A DNA stretch of 64,000 nucleotides. Source: Leptoclinus maculatus (Eukaryota; Chordata; Actinopteri; Perciformes; Stichaeidae). The translations under genes and the position numbers were made by a program. The notes under the pieces are model-generated. The model had not been told where the DNA came from and did no database searches. It saw only the letters and a list, made by a program, of their open reading frames with translations. Positions 46,708-57,600 of this stretch are shown here, piece by piece. The DNA lies in assembly GCA_032191485.1 (NCBI GenBank), contig JAVDOI010000006.1:7365556-7429555 (forward strand). Direction: 5' to 3'. Position 1 is the stretch's first letter, and every line of letters begins with the position of its first letter.

Positions 46708-49700
46708 CGAGAGAGAGCGCGCCATTTGTCTTCACGCAGATTTAGTTCCATATGTCGAACCACTTACAGTTTCTCTCCTTTTAAGTTTCAGGGGTTCAGA
46801 TGTCACTCACGATTGGAAATCAGAACCTCAGTGATGTATCTCAAGGACTCAGGTTGATGCCAAAAAACACACAATAAATACCAGGAGCCATTCATTTTTT
46901 TTCAATGCGAGTGTGTTTGTTTGAACTAGAGCATAAGCTGGCAGAGAAGACGCAGTGTGTTTTCACATCCCTGTCTTCTGTCTGCAGGGTGCCAATGTCC
47001 TTCACTCACTTGGTTACGCAGCTCTGGAGTCAGAGACCATGTTTAGACGTTCGGGACAGAAAAGCTATTTTACTGTTCAAGGATCTGCGACCAACACACA
47101 CTGCTTGACTTTAACAAGAAATTGGAAATGTAGAAATAAATACCCATCTTTTTTACAGCATACAGTAAAGAAAGTTTAAGGAAAATTGGTCAAGCTTTTT
47201 ATGTTGAATCTCTGAAATGATTTTGAGTCTATTTTAAGGTCTGTTACTGCAGCAATGGTCATGTTGACAAACACAATCACAAGTAACTCCATTATTGCAT
47301 CAGAGAAATCAACAAATGTAATATACACCCAGCATATTTCTCTTCTTGTTTACAGACGCATGTCAGTATTCTTGTAGGTTGTATTGAGCTTTTCTTTTCT
47401 GTAGTGGTTTCCTTTTGAGTCTTGCCTAAATCAACTCTCGTTTTTTATTTCTTTTATATCCGCCTCACATCACTATGCTGTATTGTCACAATTTTAAAGA
47501 TGGATTTCCCACCATGAACACGGATGCCGAAGAATGTCTCTTTTAATTTGAATGCTGTTGCGAACATATTCCTCAAAAATGAAACATTGTTACTTAAATA
47601 GTGGAGGTGTGCCATGCCATGTTTGCTCAGATTATTATTTTTTTTTTAATGGCTGTCCTGTGAGGACACCAAGAACTTGAATTACAGTGGTTTTTTTTCA
47701 GATGAGGTCACAATTGAGGCTATGCTCTCAACTGTGATGAATGATGTCAGTCAGCAGCAGGGCTTCAGGTCAGTCATAATGTCGACTCGGTCAGCTCTGA
47801 TAATGACTTGATAACCAGGGATTGTTTGAACTTACAAATTGAACAAATTCCTCTCATTCAAATGGTTCTAAGCCCCAACACAGGAGTATTCAGATATCAT
47901 GCCTTGCCTGGATTTTAATAGATTTTAATGCCATGAAATTAAAAATCATATATCTTCTAAGAGTTTTCAAGCTATTTCAATCTTCTTCTTTTTTTTTTTA
48001 TTTTAACTGAGAACAACCACATTCTTGTGCTTAGTTTGCATCCAACACTAACGGTCTGAATCACACTAACAGTCTCGTGTTGAATTACTTTTCTTAACGC
48101 AAGGAGCACAATCAGTCCTAATTTATTGATGGTGGACAACGTCATCAAAAAAGTACATGCTGAATTTTTAGGAAGGGCGATTGCGGATTGTTTGAAAAGT
48201 CATGCACTATTTGCACCAAAAGCAAAGCCCTTAAAATACGGAACCAAATAAGAGATGAGGTCAGAACGATGACATGGCCTTGATATCGAAACATAAGAAA
48301 TGTATTTGAACTGAAGCTCAAAGCCTTCTGTAGGGCCTGATAGTAGCAGTTATTTGAATTGACCAGTCACTGAAGTGTTGGCTGTTTGTGCATTGTCATT
48401 GTCATTTGAGGTCTTCTTTTGTTCCAAAGCATCACAAGTGCCCGCACTGTTAGTTAGGTGCCATTATGTTCTTCATTTATTTACTTACTGTCACTTATTG
48501 GGTCTTTAATCAATAGAGAAGGGGATGCTTTTTGTTTGGCTATTGTGTCTGTGCTTAAATTACATGTTTTTTTTGTGTGTTTGGATCACGTGACTTTGTC
48601 TCAGTGCAGTTTGACAGCAAAACACGATACTGTGCCAACCCATGAGACCCACTATTGTGCTATCAAACTGAACTTTTGAAGAAGTGCCTCACTGGTAGGT
48701 TTTAAAAATACGAAACACATACAATATGTGGTGCAAACATTGCCATCCTAAAGGCAGTCCTGTGTATTTCCCCCAACTCGCATGTATTTCCTTAATTACC
48801 ACCTGCAGACAGATGACGACCCCCTTTGAATGACAAATCAATCGGGCCAAACCTAAGAGTGGGTCAGTCATCGTCTCTTTCACATTCCCTCTTAGTCGCA
48901 TATAGATTCCTTGATTGTGCAGATCAAACTAACATTGAGGTCACTTTTAAAATAGATTCCATCTCGATTTAATGGCTTCATTTCATTCCATATCACTGAA
49001 ATGTGGTATTCATGACAAGTAATCAATTGTGGGTACCCAAATGTTCAACAAAGAAAAGATCATAATTCCCCACAACAAATACAAATTGCATCTTTTATGC
49101 ATTATCACCGAGGGAAACCAAACCGTTGTCCCCATTTGGCATCTCTTTATTCCTGGAGCTTTTCACTAGTGGAGCACTTTGAATGCCCCGGAGAATTAAA
49201 ATGTGTCTCTGTTTCTATAGAGCGCCGGACTTGAGGAAAGAGGGAGTCCAACTTCACTCTTCTTTCTACCTTTATACGTCCTTAATGTCTCCTGTCCGAC
49301 TCCACTCACTGCTGTCCACCTATCGCTTCCTCTTCCCGTTTCACCTGTCCTTGGGCCATGTTTCGCAGTGGTCACTGCCCACTCCCTTTTGTACATAATG
49401 TAAGGTTATTTATATTTTATTCCTGTCTGCTGCCTTGCTTATTATATTTTCTTCTCCCCCCCCCTTCTTTTACTTTTTTTTTTTTAAAGCTGTATATTGA
49501 ACTGTATCGGGACCATTTTGAAATGTATTAGAGATGTTTTGTTTTGGCCATTTTTTAATTTGGTATAATTGTCTTAAGCGAATCCGATTTTTTTTTAATT
49601 TGCCAATGTTTGTTTCTGGTGTTTTGTTATTCAACATTTGAATATATGTATATATAATTATATATATGATAAATTATATATAATTATATAATGCCAAATG

Positions 49701-49755
49701 GCCTTTTTAAGCAAGATACTGTTCAAACCTAATAAAGTGCTTGAGATTTTATCAT

Positions 49756-51500
49756 GCGTCTGTATTTCTTATGTCTTTAAATGTAATGTTAAATGCAAAC
49801 ACGTGTTAATACAACTCAAACATGCAGTTGTGCTGTGTTTTGGCTCGTTTCAACGCTCATTACAGCTCACTTCTCAATGAAGACAAATGACACAGTGGTG
49901 CAGAATAATTGCCAATCGCTCATGTACCTTATAGATCACGTAGTCCTCCTGAGTGTCGCTCTTGAAGGGTTTTCAATCAGTGTTTAACCCTTCACCTCTC
50001 CCCCCCCCGATGAAATATTAAAGGGCTTTTTGCACCAATAAATAATTAACCAGGGAATCATTTAGGGTTACTGTTGAAGTGTTTGTGTGGACATTAAGAC
50101 CTGGAATACATTTTAGGAGAACATGTTTACATCAAGGTATCGCTATTGAATGAAGCGGGTATTGTTCAGTTTGGTGGGCTCACAGTTTCTTGGGTTTTTT
50201 TGTATGAGTAGTAGTCTGCCGACTCAGCAACACTTGTTGTGACATTCCTAATTATAGATAAGGAGATGGAAAGACATGCGGTATAATTGTAAACAATGTG
50301 ATGACAAAGGCAGGATGACATTATTGAAGATCAGGAAAACGTTGGTTTCTTTCATGCATCAAAAAGTGACAAACCTTTTTACTGTCAAGCATAATCTGAA
50401 GAGATCCGTGTGAAGCAAACCATGCCAGTAAAAGATTCCCACCGGTGAAAACATCTGATTAAAGCTCAAAGAAATAGAATTCATGCTGTAAAAACTTAGG
50501 AAAAAGTAAAAGGTGAAGGAAAGATCAGACCTCTGATGTGAATTAAACATACACCAGCTGCACTATTAACAAAAACAAATTTGCAGATAACAATGTAGCC
50601 TCCCATTAGAATATGTAAAATGATCAGACTTCTGCAGGCAAGTGCTCTTGCCTCACACTGACCGGTGGTCACGTCTCATCAGTGACGCATCTCGGAGTCA
50701 TCACGCTTAATCAAACAGTCCTGAGTCCACAGCCAGCGTGTCACGCTGTCAGTCGCTGCCCGAGCAAGAACTGGCTCTGCATCTGAAATACCTAATTGAG
50801 AGGGATGGCATCAGTGGCCTTGACAGGAATCCACTGTTTGTTCCCCTGTCATCAGATGCGCCTGTGTTTCCGCTGGCCAGAGGGTCATCCGGGTCAAAGG
50901 GAGGATGTGTGATCAGTCAATGTGGTCAAAACAGGTGCAAAAAAAGAGAGGAAATTGGAACTGTTGAGTTTTACATTCTGACAAGGACCTGTAGTTTGAT
51001 CTGAGCAACACGGTTAAATACTATTAGACAAAGGTAATTGTCGGCAGGGCCCAGGCTATAGAGGCCAGAAACTATTGAACCCCAGATTCTCCCAAACTCT
51101 TCTTGTGTACAAATGTCCATGAGTGATGTTTAAGTGGCCTCCTACACTAGAATGTATGCAGTAAGGAGCACTTCTGAGATGTTTTCTTAAGTCTGTGTGC
51201 TTCACTGTACTTAAAAGAAAGTATACATGAATGATACTTGTTTGTCATTAATCTACTAATTGAATGACTTAAATCTGTTTCGGCCAGAATGACAGGATTT
51301 GGACGTGGATATGGGGGGATGTGTGTGAGCAGATGAGCATCCCAGGGGTGTCAGTACTATTTGCAGGTGAAATTGGAATTGGCCATGTCTTCTGGACCTC
51401 TTGTCCCCAGGGACCGTTCATTTCACCACTGGGAACAGAAGGACCAGAGAGGTCAGTGATGGGCGGGGCAATTAGGGGATGATAATGGAAACGTGCACTG
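49756..51500. other. Intergenic spacer upstream of gnrh2
   Basis: I see no gene. The plus-strand ORF at 50738-51004 has no domain or splice support. The 3' part (from about 51280) contains the likely distal promoter of gnrh2, but I cannot name specific sites. Confidence 0.5.
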
Positions 51501-51507
51501 GGAGGAG

Positions 51508-51650
51508 TACATATATTCAGGAGGGGGGATGAGGTTGAAGATAACCTCTAAAGTATTACACTTGTGAGACACCTTTAGCTACTGACCAACTGAGGAGCAA
51601 GCAGAGTGAGCTTCTAGCGGGACGTCTAGTGACAAAGTTGTGAGACTAAG
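51508..51650 (+). promoter_or_regulatory. gnrh2: gnrh2 core promoter and non-coding exon 1
   Basis: TACATATATTCAG at 51508-51520 is a TATA-like element. A strong donor (ACTAAG then GTAAGG) follows at 51651. An untranslated first exon of about 110 bases starting near 51540 would match the usual GnRH gene layout of one leader exon plus three coding exons. The start position is inferred. Confidence 0.55.
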
Positions 51651-52180
51651 GTAAGGGCATTTATTTACACTTCTTCTTGTACTAAAATATACATTGTTAA
51701 TATTTGAATAAATATTACTGTGAATGTTGTTGAGACCCAACTTGAATAGAAGGTGATTATTATAAAAAGAAACTTGTTGTCTCTGAGGATGAACTAGCTC
51801 AAGATTTGATATGTTAGGCTTAATATTGTTCAGCAGTTTAACATTTGTATATTTTGTCTATAATTATCACAGCAAATATTAGGAAAAAATTTAGCAAAAA
51901 GGGCAAACTAGCAGTAGAATAAAGAACTCTTGGCCTGAATGTCTTGAAATTATTGCAAAATATCAGTTTTCTGGTGACAGACATATCTACTCTACATACA
52001 GTATAGTCTTGTCTGTTGAGTACACAAAAACTATTCCAAATTTGAATGTTGGAAAATGTGTAATCGTATTTGAACACTTTGCAATTTGGTTAAATTTTCT
52101 AAATCAGGTACCAAAAGATAATAGCCTCTTATAGTCAAGAGTTAATCCACTGTCCATCTTTGCCTTTAGGTTTGAATATC

Positions 52181-53012
52181 ATGTGTGTATCTCGGCTGGT
52201 TTTGCTGCTTGGGCTGCTTCTATGTGTGGGAGCTCAGCTGTCTGACGCCCAGCACTGGTCCCATGGTTGGTACCCCGGAGGCAAGAGGGAGCTGGACTCT
52301 TTCGGCACGTCAGAGGTCGGGATGAGTGTTTGTGTGCCAGCGTTCATAGTTTTCTCATTCATTGAGCATTTCCCTGCTGAGAATGAAGATATTCTTTCCC
52401 TCTTTACTCTTCCCTCATATTCCGAATCTCACTCTCTCTGTTTCTCAGATTTCAGAGGAGATTAAGCTGTGTGAGGCAGGAGAATGCAGCTACTTGAGAC
52501 CCCAGAGGAGGAGTATTCTGAGAAACATAATTGTAAGTGAAATGACGGTGCCCTATTCAGTGCCGCATGGATGAGGGTTGTATAAACAGCTGTACAAAAC
52601 AAAAGTCATTTTAGCTGCCTAATGTCCCACCGTAATCAAAGGGGTTTATGGTAATGACGTAATTAGCTGCTCAATAACTAGTTTCTTATTTAGCAAATAA
52701 AAATCCATGTCAATATAATTTCTTTGATTAAGACATGAGTGGTGCTAATATGAACACTATCACTACACTATGTTATACAAATGTGGAACAATGTAATCTA
52801 ATCAGATCATCTACTCAACAGGGAATCTTTCTCTTACTTGTCCTAACAAGAATGTGTCTTCACATAACATAAACAGATACCATCCTGTTGAAAAAGTTGT
52901 ACTATAACTACACATTAAGTGTTGTGAGTATAGTGTGTCTGACTCTCATGTCGTACTGTATTACTCTTTGCAGTTGGATTCCTTAGCCAGAGAGCTCCAG
53001 AAGAGAAAGTGA
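52181..53012 (+). CDS. gnrh2: Progonadoliberin-2 (GnRH-II, chicken GnRH-II type), 85 aa
   Basis: This is the precursor of GnRH-II, a midbrain neuropeptide acting through GnRH receptors. Coding exons 52181-52315, 52449-52532 and 52974-53012 total 258 nt. Residues 1-23 form a leucine-rich signal peptide ending LSDA. The decapeptide [10 protein letters not shown] follows at once, then the GKR amidation and cleavage site, then a 49-residue GnRH-associated peptide with two cysteines and a KRK end. The first exon carries signal, hormone and cleavage site, as in all GnRH genes. The hormone is identical to the GnRH-II found from fish to mammals. The start at 52181 is the first ATG after the acceptor at 52169. 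AATAAA at 53145-53150 ends the transcript. It lies downstream of ptpra in the same direction, as in other vertebrates. Confidence 0.98.
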
Positions 53013-53144
53013 TGGCCTTCCACTCTACACTGCTTTTCTACCTAGTGAAAACAACTTCATGTTGATTCTCTGATTTGGTGTATTTGTTCATTTTGTCTGT
53101 AAGGTTGTTTTCCAGCATTACATGTTTAAATTGTAATGTCCTAA

Positions 53145-53150
53145 AATAAA
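53145..53150 (+). terminator. gnrh2: gnrh2 polyadenylation signal
   Basis: A canonical AATAAA about 130 bases after the stop codon, followed by a TTTTGATATG stretch and then a GT repeat at 53185-53206. Confidence 0.8.
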
Positions 53151-53184
53151 ATATCTATTTTGATATGAACTTTCTGTGTCTCTG

Positions 53185-53206
53185 TGTGTGTGTGTGTGTG
53201 TGTGTG
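53185..53206. repeat. (GT)n microsatellite downstream of gnrh2
   Basis: A short perfect GT run just beyond the polyadenylation signal. Confidence 0.9.
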
Positions 53207-53479
53207 TCCGAAACCGTTTATAGCATGTAGTGTGAATAGTAAATCGTAGTAAAATAAGTAGGAAACTTGTATGTTGTAGAAGCAGCAACAAAAAAAAAGT
53301 GATTTATTCCATTTAGATGTTTCGGTTTTAGGGTCCTGGCATTGTGCATGCTGGTTTTAGGTTTACTGGCACACTTAAATAGAACATATAAAAGACACCA
53401 TTTGACAAAAACTCAATTGAAAGAGAAAGGATATAACTTTTTTATTTTAGTTTTAATTATTTAAGCATTTTGTATGGAA

Positions 53480-54520
53480 GCCCATTGCCGCCAGCAAAAA
53501 AAAAAAGAAAAGATCACAAAAAAAAAAAAAAATAAGATCACTAAAAAAAAATAAAATAAAAAATAGTAACTTAAAAAAAAAAAAAAAATGTAATTCACAA
53601 AAAAAAATCCACCCACAAAATAAATAATAATAATTCTAATAATTATTTTTATTTTTTTTTATTTTACTTTTTTCCACCAGCAAAAAAAAAAAACTTTTGG
53701 TGCAGCCATCTGAATATCTTGAATGACATCCCCCTTGAATTCTATTCTTGAATAGAATGTTAAGCAAGAAGCAGCTCTGGAGTATAAAGAATGAAACCAA
53801 TGTGGCTGAGGTGGCGACCAATAAACAGCAACTGGAAACATCTTTTTTTTATTTATTTTTTTGCTGACAGAGAAAAAGTAAAAAAAAAAAATATATATAT
53901 ATATATTTCTTTTTTTTGTGAATTCATTATTATAATTTTTTTTTTTTGTGAATTCATTTTTATTTTTTTTATTTTTTGTGAATTCATTATTATTATTGTT
54001 TTTGGTGATCTTATTTTTTGCTGGCGTCAATGGGCTTCCATAGTTTATTGGTCGCCACCTCAGCCACATTGGTTTCATTCTTTATACTCCAGAGCTTCAA
54101 GGGTGCGTTTGCTCAGTACAATCCATGTGAAACATCATCTGTATTTCATGTGTTGTAAAGCCACGTTTTAAAGAAGTCTTCAATGTACTCACAATCCATT
54201 CATATGTCATAGCTGCTTCTATGACTGTTGTGTTAAAGTATCTCATAATTTCGACTTTCTATAGCAACTGGAAAAATCTGGTCAGTGTTATGGTTACAGA
54301 TGGATGCACCAAAAGTTTTTATTTATTTTTTTGCTGGTGGAAAAAAAGTAAAATACAAAAAAAAAAAAAATTGTTAGAATTATTATTATTTATTTTGTGG
54401 GTGGATTTTTATTTTTTTTAAGTTACTATTTTTTTTGTGATCTTATTTTTATATATATTTTTAGTGATCTTCCATAATTTTGTCATTTATCAAAATATAT
54501 TTTTATATATTTTCAATTTG
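53480..54520. mobile_element. Fold-back (long inverted repeat) element, copy 2
   Basis: Inner arms at 53775-53826 and 54043-54094 are perfect 52-base reverse complements. Outer arms at about 53676-53712 and 54300-54350 share the CCACCAGCAAAA and TTTTGGTGCA blocks with opposite polarity. Further out, GTAACTT / AAGTTAC and AAGATCAC / GTGATCTT pairs extend the palindrome. The unique 156-base stretch of copy 1 occurs here on the right (54095-54250) as its reverse complement, so the copies are inverted relative to each other. The left arm instead has an unrelated 70-base stretch (53706-53775). Non-coding; the mirrored MKPMWLRWRPI ORFs on both strands follow from the palindrome. Confidence 0.75.
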
Positions 54521-54694
54521 TTTTTTTTCTTACGGGGACACATTAAATCAATAACATTTAAAATATACATAGATTATCTCAGTAATATTATAGGCTGTTA
54601 TTTATTCATAGATCTACGGGATTATCCCTTCTCAGCAAACATAACTATTACGACGTCACTGCGCACGCTCCAAGAACTATAGATAGGGAAAAAC

Positions 54695-57600
54695 ATGGAG
54701 GACAGAAGTGTCTGTACTCCGCTGCTTGCTGAGTCAGACACTCAAAATAACAGTACTAGTACCCCTAACGCGGCTTCTGTCACAGATGCTGACAAAGTAA
54801 TAAACACTCAAATAGATAGCACCCAGGTTGAAGGTGAGTTCTGTTCACAACGTGGACATTCAGCCGTATTGTGTCCTAACTGTCGAGCCAACGTTAGCTT
54901 TTGTTTTAGCTAACTGGCTAGCCAGCTCAACAATCGACTCGAGTGGGCTAAGTTAGCTCCTTGGCTAAATGCGCTAATGTCAACTGCTTTAACGTTTTAA
55001 CAGTTAGGCACAATATTGTATACCGCCCGGTGCGTACATGACTCGTTAAATGTATCGCCAATGAAAACACCCTCTGAGTCCATAGACCACCCCAATAGTG
55101 AAACCGATACAAGGAGAAGGCTTGCTCGTTTCCCGACGTCCGGAAGTGGTCGGCCAACTGCTTATTTGACTTGCGTGACAAACGTTAGAATCCGCAAACT
55201 AGTAACGTACTTAAACCCAAACAGCCGTTGGGTTTGCATTTAAGTCACATACCAGTGGTTAAGGTTAGCTGGTGGGCCAACAAGCCTGTTTTGGGTAGCC
55301 AAGTAACTTAAATACCATTTAGTGAGTGACATTTAAGTGTGTCTTGTCTCTGGCATTACATGGTAACTTAGTAGCGTTACTTAAATCCGTCAACGCAATG
55401 GACACTTCACTAGCTAACGTTAGTGGCAAAACACAACGTTGGTATTCTCAAGATGGTGAGTTTGATGGATCTCAGGCATAATCAGTTGAGTCTAACGTTA
55501 CAAATGGTCATCTGTCCCTCAAGATACACAACAAAAAACTTTTTTTTAAAACATTGTACACATAATTTGAAATTCAGTATCTACAATCCCTGTTCTCTTG
55601 ATAACTGCTACTGTGATTATCATTTGGTAAGTACAGTATTTGAAATGTATCAACAGATATGAATATTTTTGGCATATCAAAGTGTGCATTCATTGTTTTA
55701 CTCATGGCAGTCCTTAGTTTATTTCAGCTGTAGATATTTGCTTAGACACAGAGGGAAATGCTGTATTTTAGTGCATAATTGTCCTTTTTGCATTAGATTG
55801 GAGAGAGTTGATATTCTGCCAACACACTATGTAGACCGTCAGTATTTGGACTCCAGATATTTTGAAAATATTCTAATTCCTTATTTTTCTTAACTTCAGT
55901 TACACATTTGATAGAGCAGTGGCCATTTTCAGTATTGATTCATTGAGCAGTATTTTTTTAATGATTAGGTCTATGATTTATTCAGTGACATTAATACTCA
56001 CAATTATATTGTACATACAGAACAAGCAAGCACATCTTTGCAGTTGAGAAACTAACAAATATGTTTTACGAACTAAATTAATATGATAACGCAATTGATT
56101 TAAAATCAGTTTTGTTTTGTTGTTGACTATTTGAGTAATCAACGGATGATTTCAGCTCTGGTTACACATTTTCATTCACCACAATGTATAAAGGTGATTG
56201 TATATCATTAAAAAATGCATCAGTCGTATATATGATTAGCTGAAGAAAGAATACAGTGTCAGCTATAAATTATGAAGATGTATTAATGTGTTAGTTATTG
56301 GATGCAAGGATGCAAACAAAGAGTTTCACAGTAATACCGTCGTTCGTATTTATTGATGTAATTTTAATATAATCTCTAAAAATGAAACTCACAAACTGCT
56401 TCTTCACAGTTTTGGTCAAATAACCACATCCATAACCAAATCTTTGAGCAAACAGTTGAGCTATTATGAATAATACAATCCTTTGAGTGCTTGGTGTTTC
56501 AAGCTAAGATGAGCTGGGTATGATATATATTTTATTGATGTATAAGTGTCTGACAGCTTCCTGCGTTCAAAGGCTGCATGAAGGCAGAAGTGCAGTGAAA
56601 AATGAAAGTACATCAGACCTCGAACAAGTATAATTAATTCAGTCATTTTCTCACATGCTATTAATATATGTTACAAATATTTAGAGGTTTTGTGTGTGTG
56701 TTGTGTGGTAATTTAGAATTTTAATGATGGGGGGACCTCGTTTAATGCTGTCCCAAAAAATCCTTTTGCTAAATTATATATATATATATAATAGTGGGCA
56801 ATTGTCTCCATATTTATCAAAATCAGCCCACGAGAAGACACAAGAGCACCAGTCTAAAAGTATTTTAACTATATGTCATCTAATATAAGTTTACATTAAA
56901 TAGAACAGAGTAAGTGAACGATGAATAAAGTAATGTAAGATAAGGATTTAATATCCTATTTGTTCATTATACGTCAATAATCTTCCGCTCAAACTGTAAC
57001 AGTGACAGTTTATTCTGCTACACAGGAGACAAGAGTGAAGAGGAGCTCCTGGAGGGCCTCCTCACTGACGACTACTGCCGTGTGTGTGAGGCCGTGCTGC
57101 TCTTTGAGTCTCAGCGGCTGTCGCACTATGAGGTGTGTGTGTGCTGCTTTCTAGGCACTAGTCAGGGAATTGTGTTACAGTGTTATTGACCTCGCAAGAT
57201 CAGAGCCTTAATGAAAAATGTCTCCCGTATCCCCCCCCCCCCTTCCCTCCGAATGCAGGGAAAGAAACATGCTCAGAAACTCAAGGTGTACATGCAGGCC
57301 AGGAGAGATGAGAAGATGGACAAAGAGAACACAAGACTCCAGGTTTGCACCCATTCAGTGATTTGACTCTTGACACATTTAGGTGCAATCTTAATCCGTA
57401 GCATTGAACGATGAGTGTAACAGAAGGAGGAACATAAACCACAATGCTGCATTTATATGGTCATCAGTCTAGCTTTAGTGCAATCCTCCTCAATAGAATA
57501 TGATTACATAAGAGTAAGGGATCATCTAGTTTTCTTCTTTCTTCATTGTTTTCAGTTTGCATACATCTGTCTCTTGTGCCTGTTTATTGCAGCGGACTTC

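Larger units (their letters stand above)
45922..49755 (+). other. ptpra: ptpra 3' untranslated region
   Basis: About 3.8 kb follow the stop codon without another gene. AATAAA at 49731-49736, after AAACCT, is a good final polyadenylation signal; AATAAA near 46873 could end a shorter form. The stretch includes a (GGAT)n run at 45931-45973, CA-rich runs at 46652-46706, and an AT-rich palindromic patch near 49640-49690. The continuity is inferred. Confidence 0.5.
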
